From Ignavibacteriales bacterium (GTDB taxonomy: Bacteria > Bacteroidota > Ignavibacteria > UBA10030): DNA of 13,978 nt. The notes under the pieces are model-generated. The model had not been told where the DNA came from and did not search any database. It saw nothing but the letters and a program-made list of their open reading frames with translations. The DNA lies in assembly GCA_016218005.1 (NCBI GenBank), contig JACRFF010000221.1, positions 1-13,978 of the forward strand. The letters run 5' to 3'. Position numbers and translations under genes: made by a program. This document shows, in pieces, positions 7,659-13,978 of the stretch (position 1 is its first letter; the number at the start of each line of letters is the position of its first letter).

Positions 7659-7775
7659 ATTGTTCAGGCTGTGCGCAAGCAAATCAACGCGCCGGTGCTT
7701 ATCCGGACCGCCGAAAATCCGTACGGAGACGGCAAAGCCTCCGAACGAATTCTTTCGATTCTGAGTTCGTCATGA
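7659..7775 (+). pseudogene. wecB: Stranded C-terminal tail of the wecB gene, in frame after the premature TAA
   Basis: Reading on in the wecB frame from the codon after TAA gives 38 residues and then TGA at 7773-7775. They include NPYGDGKASERI, the highly characteristic C-terminal motif of WecB-family 2-epimerases. The restored product would have 366 residues, the usual family length. The restored stop forms an ATGA overlap with the ATG of the next gene at 7772, matching the junction style seen at 1324-1327. Sense codons one base from TAA include AAA, GAA and CAA, and Lys or Glu would suit the family here (VGxDKxxI). The tail has no credible start of its own. Confidence 0.85.
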
Positions 7776-9217
7776 ATCGCCGCTCTGAAACAGCGCTCAC
7801 ATTGGCCGTTGATGCCATCATGATTCAGGCGGCGTTCGCTCTGTATTATCTTGTCCGAATCCGCAGCGGCTGGTTAGCGTACGCCATCGAGCCGGAACTT
7901 ATGCTTCCCAATCTCGTACTGTGTGCGTTTTGGATCTTGTGGATGTTTTTTTTCGGACTGTATGGATTTTCCCGATTGGATTCGCGCTTCAACGAATTGG
8001 TGGCGCTCTTTCGCTCCACCGGATTCGGCGTGCTGCTGCTCTTCTTCTTGATCTTCATTGATGATCAGTCGGTTCAATCTTCTTCCAATTCGCGTCTCCT
8101 CATTGTCGGCTACTGGGCCATCTTAGTGGGGATGTTGTCGTTGGGCCGCCTGACCATGCGGTACGTTCAAAAACGGTTGCTGGCGTCGGGTATCGGACTT
8201 CAAAACGCTCTGATCGTCGGTTGGTCCAAGCAGGCGTTTCATCTTTGCGATACAGTTCTCAAATTTCCGGTGCTGGGACATCGTGTGGTAGGTTTCGTTC
8301 GGCCTTCGGGCGGAACGGCGAGGCCCGCCTACCAAAACGCAGTAACAGGCAGGCCCGCCTCGAATCCGCCCTCATACAAATCCATTCCCCAAGTAGGCGT
8401 AACGGCTGAACTTCCTCGCCTCATAGAACAACATCATATAGCAGAAATTCTTGTGGGACTCGAATCTTCCCAGCACAACCAATTGTTGGAGGTGCTCAGA
8501 CTGTGCGAAGGAAAGAACGTCGGCCTGAAAATAATGCCAGACCTTTATGATATTGTCAGCGGGCAAGCGAGAATCAGCTCGCTCTATGGCACGCCGTTGA
8601 TGGACCTGCGTCCGCAATTGCTCAAGCCGTGGGAGGCGGCGGCAAAACGACTGCTGGATATTCTCGTGGCCGGCTTGCTCGTGCTGATGGGATTGCCGGT
8701 TTGGATTTTTGCGAGTCTGATGATCAAAATGGATTCAAAGGGTCCGGTGTTCTATCGGCAGGAGCGTGTAGGGAAGGATGGAGTCAGGTTCAAGGTTCTA
8801 AAATTTCGCTCGATGAGAACCGTTGCAGAGCGGCAATCGGGCCCGGTGTGGGCGGGCAAGGACGATCCACGCGTAACCCGGATGGGCCGCATCTTGCGGA
8901 AAACACACCTCGACGAGATTCCGCAGTTCTGGAACGTGCTTGTCGGCGACATGAGTTTAGTCGGTCCGCGTCCCGAACGTCCATATTTTGTGGAGCGGCT
9001 CTCGAAAGAAATTCCGATGTATCGGCATCGACACCAGGTGAAACCAGGCATCACCGGCTGGGCACAGATCAAGCACAAGTATGATGAGTCGATTGACGAC
9101 GTGCGGGCGAAGGTGCGCTTCGACCTGTTCTATATTGAAAACATGTCGTGGCGGCTGGATCTTATCATTCTCTTCAATACATTTTACGTGATGCTGCGCG
9201 GGAAAGGGCACACCTAA
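7772..9217 (+). CDS. Polyprenyl-phosphate sugar-1-phosphate transferase (WcaJ/WbaP-type phosphoglycosyltransferase)
   Basis: The protein has 481 residues from the ATG at 7772; the frame is open further upstream, but that part is antisense-like sequence inside wecB. Residues 8-130 hold about four membrane helices. A Rossmann/CoA-binding-like domain follows from NALIVGWSKQA (145-155). Next come a helix at about 293-318 preceding KGPVFYRQERVG (323-334), KFRSM (344-348), the catalytic Asp381-Glu382 of RKTHLDEIPQFWNVL, GDMSLVGPRPERP (392-404) and KPGITGWAQI (424-433). This is the full signature of the bacterial sugar transferase family, which moves a sugar-1-phosphate from UDP-sugar to undecaprenyl phosphate to start glycan assembly. 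Oddity: residues 181-200 (8312-8371) are a repeat-derived in-frame insert in the Rossmann domain, lying between GFVRPSG and YKSIPQVG. The sugar transferred is not identifiable. Confidence 0.93.
   Translation: MNRRSETALTLAVDAIMIQAAFALYYLVRIRSGWLAYAIEPELMLPNLVLCAFWILWMFFFGLYGFSRLDSRFNELVALFRSTGFGVLLLFFLIFIDDQSVQSSSNSRLLIVGYWAILVGMLSLGRLTMRYVQKRLLASGIGLQNALIVGWSKQAFHLCDTVLKFPVLGHRVVGFVRPSGGTARPAYQNAVTGRPASNPPSYKSIPQVGVTAELPRLIEQHHIAEILVGLESSQHNQLLEVLRLCEGKNVGLKIMPDLYDIVSGQARISSLYGTPLMDLRPQLLKPWEAAAKRLLDILVAGLLVLMGLPVWIFASLMIKMDSKGPVFYRQERVGKDGVRFKVLKFRSMRTVAERQSGPVWAGKDDPRVTRMGRILRKTHLDEIPQFWNVLVGDMSLVGPRPERPYFVERLSKEIPMYRHRHQVKPGITGWAQIKHKYDESIDDVRAKVRFDLFYIENMSWRLDLIILFNTFYVMLRGKGHT
8312..8371. 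repeat. GC-rich repeat-derived insert inside the phosphoglycosyltransferase gene
   Basis: AGGCCCGCCT occurs twice, at 8321-8330 and 8351-8360, exactly 30 bases apart. Around the first copy, GGCG (8317-8320) pairs with CGCC (8326-8329). The stretch adds about 20 residues rich in Ala, Pro and Arg (GTARPAYQNAVTGRPASNPP) where relatives have a short loop between VVGFV and the next strand. It stays in frame and adds no stop. The core is shared with the repeat in the gene at 11054-13210. Exact borders are uncertain by several bases; GC-rich sequence before it (8300-8312) may also belong. Confidence 0.6.
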
Positions 9218-9218
9218 C

Positions 9219-10331
9219 ATGGCATCGATGAACGTGCAGATGGTGGACGTTGTTGGACAGTACAGAAACATCAAGCAGGAAGTGGACGCGGCCATTCACG
9301 CCGTTTTGGATTCAGGCCAATACATCAACGGCAAAGAGGTGGCTGAGTTCGAGAAAGAGGTTGCAAATTATTTGGGCGTGAAGTCTGCTGTCGCGTGCGC
9401 ATCGGGAACGGACGCATTGCAGATTGCCATGATGGCGTTGGGGATTGCACCCGGCGATGAGGTCATCACCACGCCATTTACGTTTGTCGCAACGGCCGAA
9501 ACCATGGCGCTGTTGGGCGCCAAGCCGGTGTACGTCGATATTGATCCTCACACATTCAACATCGATCCTTCAAAGATCGAATCGAAGATCACCCAAAAAA
9601 CCAAAGCCATCGTTCCTGTTCACTTGTATGGTCAGGCGGCAGACATGGATTCCATTATGGCGATCTCGCGGAAGCACGGAATTCCCGTGATTGAAGATCA
9701 TTGTCAGTCGATGGGGGGAGACTATAAGGGAACGAAGCTTGGCGGCATCGGCCACATTGCGGCGATCAGTTTTTTCCCGAGCAAGAATCTCGGCGCCTTC
9801 GGCGATGGCGGCATGATGACGACGAATGACACGGCGCTGGCGGAAAAAGTTCGCGTGATTGCCAATCACGGTTCGCGCGTTCGATACAAGCACGTGATGC
9901 TTGGCGTCAACAGCAGGCTGGATGCGATTCAAGCCGCCATCCTTCGGGTTAAGTTGCGCCATCTCGACGGTTGGATCGCTGCCCGCCGCCGCGCTGCTTC
10001 GACGTACAACCGATTGTTTGCCGGCAGCACAGTGCGCGTGCCGTTCGAGGCGGCATACGGACAGCACGTATTCCACCAGTACACGCTTCGGCTGCCCAAG
10101 CGGGACGCAGTTGCCCATGCTCTGGCGGAAAAGCACATCCCGCACGCAATCTACTACCCGATTCCACTTCATCTGCAGGAAGCGTACGCGTCGGCAGACC
10201 AGCCGGAAGGTTCAATGCCAGAAGCAGAATTAGCAACGAAGGAAGTTCTCTCGCTGCCAATGCATACCGAACTTGACGATAAGCAGCAGCAGTACATCGC
10301 CCAAGCTGTGTTGGAGTCAGTACGACAATAA
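9219..10331 (+). CDS. DegT/DnrJ/EryC1/StrS-family PLP-dependent sugar aminotransferase
   Basis: The 370-residue length is usual for the family. The N-terminus VQMVDVVGQYRNIKQEVDAAIHAVLDSGQYING (6-38) is the standard opening. GTDALQIAM (63-71) binds the PLP phosphate, EVITTPFTFVATAE (81-94) follows, and the PLP-binding Asp160 and Gln163 lie in VIEDHCQSMGG. SFFPSKNLGAFGDGG (184-198) carries the Schiff-base Lys189. The family transfers an amino group, usually from glutamate, onto a keto group of a nucleotide-linked sugar. The sugar could be a 3-keto or 4-keto UDP-sugar, and which cannot be told here. The residues between Asp160 and Gln163 are His-Cys, where many members have Ala-Ala. The ATG at 9219 is one base after the previous TAA, with GGAAAGGG at 9201-9208. 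An ATG at 9228 is an alternative start. Confidence 0.93.
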   Translation: MASMNVQMVDVVGQYRNIKQEVDAAIHAVLDSGQYINGKEVAEFEKEVANYLGVKSAVACASGTDALQIAMMALGIAPGDEVITTPFTFVATAETMALLGAKPVYVDIDPHTFNIDPSKIESKITQKTKAIVPVHLYGQAADMDSIMAISRKHGIPVIEDHCQSMGGDYKGTKLGGIGHIAAISFFPSKNLGAFGDGGMMTTNDTALAEKVRVIANHGSRVRYKHVMLGVNSRLDAIQAAILRVKLRHLDGWIAARRRAASTYNRLFAGSTVRVPFEAAYGQHVFHQYTLRLPKRDAVAHALAEKHIPHAIYYPIPLHLQEAYASADQPEGSMPEAELATKEVLSLPMHTELDDKQQQYIAQAVLESVRQ

Positions 10332-10347
10332 TTTTCGTGGAAGACCC

Positions 10348-11064
10348 ATGACAAAGTGCTTAGTCATCATACCGACCTACAACGAGGCAGAAAACATTCC
10401 CACACTCGTTCCCGCCATTCTCGAACAGGATGCGTCGTTCCACGTCTTGGTGGTGGATGACAATTCTCCGGATGGCTCGGCGCAACTTGTGAAGGAAATG
10501 CAGCGAGACAATCCACGGATCCATTTGTTGGAGCGCCCCGGGAAAATGGGATTGGGCACAGCCTATGTTGCGGGTTTCCGGTATGCGCTGGCGAACGATT
10601 TCGACTTTGTGTTCGAGATGGACGCTGATTTTTCCCACGACCCGAAGTCGTTGAAAAAACTGTTGAAGCACATCGAGCACTGCGACTTGTGCATCGGCTC
10701 ACGGTATGTTCAAGGGGTGAACGTGATCAACTGGCCGATGCGCCGACTCATTCTTAGCTACTCTGCCAACGTTTATACGCGGCTCATTACCGGTATGCCC
10801 GTTAAGGATGCAACCGGCGGATTCAAATGCTATCGGCGGAAAGTGTTGGAAAGCATCGATCTGGATTCGATTCGTTCGAACGGCTACGCTTTCCAAATTG
10901 AGACGAATTTTATGGCGTGGAAAAAAGGATTCAGGGTATGCGAAGTGCCGATCATCTTCGTTGACCGGCGTGTTGGAGTCTCCAAGATGTCGAAGAACAT
11001 CATCTACGAAGCGGCATGGATGGTGTGGAAACTGAAAATCAAGAGTTTGTTCGATGCCAAGTAG
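10348..11064 (+). CDS. Polyprenol-monophosphomannose-synthase (Dpm1)-like glycosyltransferase family 2
   Basis: A 238-residue GT-A enzyme beginning CLVIIPTYNEAENIPTLV (4-21). VLVVDDNSPDGS (33-44) is next, then GLGTAYVAGFRYAL (68-81) and the metal-binding FEMDADFSHDP (89-99). The later motifs are IGSRYVQG, DATGGFKCYRRKVL, GYAFQIETNFMAWKKGF and the signature Arg/Ser loop DRRVGVSKMS. This order is diagnostic of dolichol/polyprenol-phosphate mannose synthases. It is the short soluble form, without C-terminal membrane helices. It would make polyprenyl-phosphate-mannose (or a similar hexose) from GDP-mannose as donor for periplasmic transferases; use in lipoprotein or glycan decoration is inference. 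The ATG at 10348 is preceded by GGAAG at 10339-10343. The gene starts 16 bases after the aminotransferase stop and overlaps the next gene by 11 bases. Confidence 0.92.
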   Translation: MTKCLVIIPTYNEAENIPTLVPAILEQDASFHVLVVDDNSPDGSAQLVKEMQRDNPRIHLLERPGKMGLGTAYVAGFRYALANDFDFVFEMDADFSHDPKSLKKLLKHIEHCDLCIGSRYVQGVNVINWPMRRLILSYSANVYTRLITGMPVKDATGGFKCYRRKVLESIDLDSIRSNGYAFQIETNFMAWKKGFRVCEVPIIFVDRRVGVSKMSKNIIYEAAWMVWKLKIKSLFDAK

Positions 11065-13210
11065 ACGAACGCACAACCGATCTCTCGATCTTTCGGTTAT
11101 CATCGTCAACTACAACGTGCAGGAGTTTCTGCAAAATGCGTTGATGTCATTGCAGAAAGCGAGCCGAGGCCTGCGTGCGGAGTTCTTTGTGGTCGACAAT
11201 GCGTCGAGTGATGGCAGCGTCGAAATGATCCGAAAGAAATTTCCGGGCGTTCAACTCATCGTCTCTCGTCAGAACGAAGGATTTGCCAAGGCAAACAATA
11301 TTGCGCTTCGCCGCGCCCGCGGTGAGTATGTTCTTCTCGTCAATCCGGATACCGTTGTGCAAGAAGACACGCTGAGGGCGATGAAAGATTTTTTCCAGAC
11401 GCATCGCGACGCGGGGATGGTGGGCTGCCGAATCTTGAATCCGGACGGCACGTTCCAATTGGCGTGTCGGCGCGGATTTCCAACGCCGTGGGTCGCATTC
11501 ACAAAGATTATGGGGCTTAGTGCAATGTTTCCCGCGTCAAAATTCTTCGGGCGCTACAATCTCACATTCAAAAGTCCGGATGAAACGTACGAAGTCGATG
11601 CTATCAGCGGCTCGTGTATGATGCTGCGGCGAAAAGTGTATGAAGAGGTCGGCGGGTTGGACGAGGATTTTTTCATGTATGGGGAAGACCTCGATTGGTG
11701 TTATCGCATCCAACGTGCCGGGTGGAAGATATTCTATCTTCACGCAACCTCCATAATTCACTATAAAGGCGAAAGCACTCGGCGAAGCAGCATCGACGAA
11801 GTGAAAATGTTTTATGAGGCGATGCGCCTCTTTGTGGAAAAGCACTTGGGAGCTTCTCGCACATTCCTATGGCTGTTAAAGTTGAGCATCGGAGTAACGT
11901 CGCTGGGTGCGGTGCTTGCCGCGCAGTTAAAACTGCACCGCATTGCACTCATTGATTTTCTTTTGGTCAATGCTACGCTGCTTGTTGCAGAATTCATCCG
12001 AAGGAATGCGATCTTTCAATATCCGCCTTACGCTCTCCCCATTGTTTACGTCGTGCCGGCGATGACGGTGGTTCTTGCGTTATCCTTGGCTGGTGTCTAT
12101 ACGTATCGCCGGATGTCGGTCTCGCGGTCGATAGTTGGAGTGTCGGTGGCGTATCTGATCATATCAACGCTCACGGCGTTCTTCAAAGACTATGCGTTCA
12201 GCAGAATCATTGTCGCAATCTCCGGCCTCCTTTCCATCGTGATCGTTCCCGGCTGGAGATTCGTTTGGCGGTTGACGGGTAGGTCGGAAGCTTCGCACCG
12301 GATCTCGCTCTTGGGGAGACGGGCCGTGGTGGTGGGTACCAGCAAAGAAGCCATCGAGCTTGCTCGTCGTTTGAGGCAACGCACGGGACGCGGCTATGAA
12401 GTGGTGGGATTCGTTGATACAACGAGGAAACTTGTCGGTGAGGTGCGAGAATCGCTTCCGGTGCTGGGAACTCCCGACATGATTCCACGCTTTGCGCGTC
12501 AATTGAAAATATCCGACGTGATTTTCTCGCCAAACGCTCTTTCATACACGGACATGCTTCAAGTCATCAGCCAGTCAACCGGCCATCCGGTTAGTTTTTA
12601 CTTAGTGCCGGATACGCTGGACGTGATGATCGGCAAAACAACTATCGACACGCTTGACGATTTGCCGCTCATTGAGCTTACCTACAACATCCAAAAAGGG
12701 TCGCATCGACTGGCGAAGCGGCTCTTTGATGTGGCGGCATCCTTACTCATCTTGATTACGGCCTATCCTTTGCTATATTTCTTCAGGGCCGCAACGGGAA
12801 GGTCCAGCGGATGGATCGAGTTTTGCCCTCGCGTATTTGCTGGGCACATGAGTTTTGTCGGCCCGCCTGAACGACCAGCCCGACAGAGCCCGCCTTGGCG
12901 AGCCCGCCTCGGCGAGCCGAAGGCGAGACGGGCCGAAGACGAGATGGGCCGAAGGCGAGACGGGAAGCGAGGCGAGCGGGCAGGCCCGCCAGCGAGCAAC
13001 GATGGTCAAAGTTCATTGGAAATGTTTGCAAAGTTGATGAAGCCCGGCGTGATGGGTCTTGTGCAACTTCAAACCGACCGCAATCTTTCTGCCGGTGAGA
13101 TCGAACAATACAATCTCTACTACGCACGGAATCAATCGCTCATGCTCGATCTGGAAATCATTTTGAAAACGTTGGTGCGGCGCCGAAACCGGCTGAAGCC
13201 AACGGTGTAA
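11054..13210 (+). CDS. GT2 glycosyltransferase fused to a phosphoglycosyltransferase-like membrane protein with a degenerate catalytic domain
   Basis: The 718-residue protein has distinct parts. Residues 12-265 are a GT2 domain: [20 protein letters not shown] (46-55), NEGFAKANN (74-82), VNPDT (96-100), [16 protein letters not shown] (186-201) and [11 protein letters not shown] (208-218). Residues 270-400 hold about four or five membrane helices. Residues 420-545 are a Rossmann domain ([29 protein letters not shown]) ending [11 protein letters not shown]. From 552 the sugar-transferase part starts ([22 protein letters not shown]), but the QERVG, KFRSM and LDEIPQ segments are missing. Only GHMSFVGP (597-604) and [10 protein letters not shown] (663-672) remain. 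A repeat-derived insert of roughly 45 residues lies between these last two. The GT2 part should be active. The C-terminal part probably cannot do the phosphotransfer and may act as a membrane anchor or scaffold (inference). Confidence 0.88.
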   Translation: MPSRRTHNRSLDLSVIIVNYNVQEFLQNALMSLQKASRGLRAEFFVVDNASSDGSVEMIRKKFPGVQLIVSRQNEGFAKANNIALRRARGEYVLLVNPDTVVQEDTLRAMKDFFQTHRDAGMVGCRILNPDGTFQLACRRGFPTPWVAFTKIMGLSAMFPASKFFGRYNLTFKSPDETYEVDAISGSCMMLRRKVYEEVGGLDEDFFMYGEDLDWCYRIQRAGWKIFYLHATSIIHYKGESTRRSSIDEVKMFYEAMRLFVEKHLGASRTFLWLLKLSIGVTSLGAVLAAQLKLHRIALIDFLLVNATLLVAEFIRRNAIFQYPPYALPIVYVVPAMTVVLALSLAGVYTYRRMSVSRSIVGVSVAYLIISTLTAFFKDYAFSRIIVAISGLLSIVIVPGWRFVWRLTGRSEASHRISLLGRRAVVVGTSKEAIELARRLRQRTGRGYEVVGFVDTTRKLVGEVRESLPVLGTPDMIPRFARQLKISDVIFSPNALSYTDMLQVISQSTGHPVSFYLVPDTLDVMIGKTTIDTLDDLPLIELTYNIQKGSHRLAKRLFDVAASLLILITAYPLLYFFRAATGRSSGWIEFCPRVFAGHMSFVGPPERPARQSPPWRARLGEPKARRAEDEMGRRRDGKRGERAGPPASNDGQSSLEMFAKLMKPGVMGLVQLQTDRNLSAGEIEQYNLYYARNQSLMLDLEIILKTLVRRRNRLKPTV
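12862..13009. repeat. GC-rich repeat block inserted in frame in the fusion gene
   Basis: About 150 bases made almost wholly of GCCCGCCT-type and CGAAGGCGAGACGGG-type pieces. GCCCGCCT occurs at 12861-12868, 12888-12895 and 12902-12909. The perfect inverted repeat GCGGGC-AG-GCCCGC is at 12976-12989, and AGGCCCGCC at 12982-12990 is the same core as in the insert at 8312-8371. The block encodes a low-complexity Arg/Pro/Ala/Glu-rich segment (about residues 609-652) and keeps the reading frame on both sides. Relatives have ordinary protein sequence here. Borders are approximate. Confidence 0.75.
12914..12961. repeat. Three tandem 16-base units within the repeat block
   Basis: The units are GAGCCGAAGGCGAGAC (12914-12929), GGGCCGAAGACGAGAT (12930-12945) and GGGCCGAAGGCGAGAC (12946-12961), differing at one to three positions. 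Sixteen is not a multiple of three, so each unit is read in a different frame, yet none gives a stop and the total block is in frame. The upstream part (from 12902) can fold back on the first unit through CGGC-GA-GCCG and flanking GCCCG/CGGGC. Confidence 0.8.
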
Positions 13211-13215
13211 CGTAC

Positions 13216-13221
13216 AAGGAG
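13216..13221 (+). promoter_or_regulatory. Shine-Dalgarno site of accA
   Basis: AAGGAG lies six bases before the accA ATG at 13228, inside the 17-base gap after the fusion gene. It is one of the strongest ribosome-binding sites in the window and supports both the start and independent efficient translation of this housekeeping gene. Confidence 0.75.
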
Positions 13222-13227
13222 AAGTGT

Positions 13228-13978
13228 ATGGCAAAAATGGTGCTCGATTTTGAAAAGCCGATTGTGGAGTTGGAACAGAAGATCGTTGAAATGCGCAAGT
13301 ACTCCGACAATCTCGATATTGCCGATGAAATTACGACGCTGGAGAAGAAAGTCGATCAACTCCGCCACAGTGTGTACGCGAACCTTACACGATGGCAGCG
13401 CGTTCAATTGGCGCGCCATCCGGAGCGGCCGTACACGTTGGACTATATCCACATGATGCTGGAAGATTTTATAGAACTTCACGGCGACAGACATTTTGGG
13501 TACGACAAAGCCATCGTCGGAGGTTTTGGCCGCATAGATAAAGAAACCGTCATGGTGATTGGTCAGCAGAAAGGACGCGACACGAAATCCAATATCTACC
13601 GGAACTTCGGTATGCCGAATCCGGAAGGTTATCGCAAGGCATTGCGCTTGATGCAGCTTGCCGCAAAATTCAATCGGCCGGTCATCACCATGTTGGATAC
13701 GCCTGGCGCGTTCCCGGGCTTGGAGGCGGAAGAGCGCGGACAAGCTGAAGCCATCGCTCGCAACCTTTTGGAAATGTCGCGCCTCCCCGTGCCGATTATC
13801 GTCGTCATCATTGGGGAAGGCGCCTCCGGTGGAGCGCTTGGCATTGGCGTAGGAGACCGCATCCTGATGTTTGAGAATGCGTGGTACAACGTTATTGCGC
13901 CGGAATCGTGCTCAAGTATTCTCTGGCGCAGTTGGGAATACAAGGAACAAGCGGCCGAAGCGCTGAAGCTCACCGCTC
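13228..13978 (+). CDS. accA: Acetyl-CoA carboxylase carboxyltransferase subunit alpha (3' end outside window)
   Basis: The frame is open from the ATG at 13228 to the window edge, giving 250 residues of a protein that normally has about 315-325. The N-terminus [23 protein letters not shown] is the family's helical opening. Next come [92 protein letters not shown] and [20 protein letters not shown]. These include the glycine-rich oxyanion and carboxybiotin-binding segments. With AccD it moves the carboxyl group from biotin-AccB to acetyl-CoA, forming malonyl-CoA for fatty acid synthesis in the cytoplasm. It follows the fusion gene by 17 bases, so it may be partly co-transcribed with the polysaccharide genes. 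The truncation is only the window edge, and no defect is seen. Confidence 0.97.
   Translation, partial: MAKMVLDFEKPIVELEQKIVEMRKYSDNLDIADEITTLEKKVDQLRHSVYANLTRWQRVQLARHPERPYTLDYIHMMLEDFIELHGDRHFGYDKAIVGGFGRIDKETVMVIGQQKGRDTKSNIYRNFGMPNPEGYRKALRLMQLAAKFNRPVITMLDTPGAFPGLEAEERGQAEAIARNLLEMSRLPVPIIVVIIGEGASGGALGIGVGDRILMFENAWYNVIAPESCSSILWRSWEYKEQAAEALKLTA

Noticed and set aside
7340..7771. Upstream in-frame extension of the phosphoglycosyltransferase gene (144 extra residues)
   Set aside because: It lies in another frame inside the wecB gene, encodes Arg/Cys-rich sequence unlike any family, and the ATG at 7772 gives the normal N-terminus and an ATGA junction.
8629..9084. Plus-strand 151-codon frame inside the phosphoglycosyltransferase
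   Set aside because: A Gly/Ser/Arg-rich shadow of the catalytic domain encoded in the other frame.
9570..10172. Minus-strand open frame of 200 codons
   Set aside because: It is a shadow of the DegT aminotransferase, whose motifs on the + strand are complete; the translation has no recognisable domain.
12902..12990. CRISPR-like array
   Set aside because: The 16-base units are directly adjacent with no spacers, are only three in number and lie within a coding frame; no cas genes are present.
13132..13743. Minus-strand open frame of 203 codons
   Set aside because: It is antisense to accA, which is unmistakable on the + strand, and it has no family features.

Overview
The window is a stretch of a bacterial surface-polysaccharide locus (O-antigen, capsule or exopolysaccharide type). 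All genes are on the + strand, and the last one is the housekeeping gene accA, cut by the right edge. Base composition is moderate: sampled 60-base lines average about 47% G+C left of ~6.65 kb and about 55% to the right. Gene order, the glycosyltransferase families and the GC-rich repeats inserted in frame inside genes would suit an uncultured Bacteroidota/Chlorobi/Ignavibacteria-like genome. That is an impression only, because no rRNA or marker phylogeny is available here.

Layout. 2-319: C-terminal end of a GT4 glycosyltransferase. 380-1327: GT2 rhamnosyltransferase-like enzyme. 1324-2394: GT4-like glycosyltransferase. 2394-4286: AsnB-type glutamine amidotransferase with a GTG start. 4287-4523: the only real intergenic gap. 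4524-5465: SDR-type UDP-sugar 4-epimerase. 5470-6657: GT4 glycosyltransferase. 6675-7658: UDP-GlcNAc 2-epimerase (WecB family) ended early by an in-frame TAA; its conserved C-terminus continues in frame to 7775. 7772-9217: polyprenyl-phosphate sugar-1-phosphate transferase. 9219-10331: DegT/DnrJ/EryC1/StrS sugar aminotransferase. 10348-11064: polyprenol-phosphate-mannose-synthase-like GT2. 11054-13210: fusion of a GT2 domain to a phosphoglycosyltransferase-like membrane protein. 13228 to the edge: accA. Most junctions are ATGA/TTGA-type overlaps or short gaps, so the genes probably form one or two long operons, with a possible internal promoter in the 4287-4523 gap.

Working together: the epimerases, the aminotransferase and perhaps the amidotransferase make or modify nucleotide sugars. 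The membrane phosphoglycosyltransferase would load the first sugar-1-phosphate on undecaprenyl phosphate, and the GT2/GT4 enzymes would extend the chain. No flippase, polymerase, chain-length regulator or UDP-ManNAc dehydrogenase is visible, so the locus continues to the left or these functions lie elsewhere.

The most unusual points are: (a) GC-rich, palindrome-containing repeat DNA sharing an AGGCCCGCC core, inserted in frame in two different phosphoglycosyltransferase-type genes; (b) the fusion protein, whose C-terminal phosphoglycosyltransferase domain lacks the catalytic core that its intact neighbour retains; (c) the premature TAA in the WecB gene, followed in the same frame by the family's C-terminal motif and an ATGA junction.
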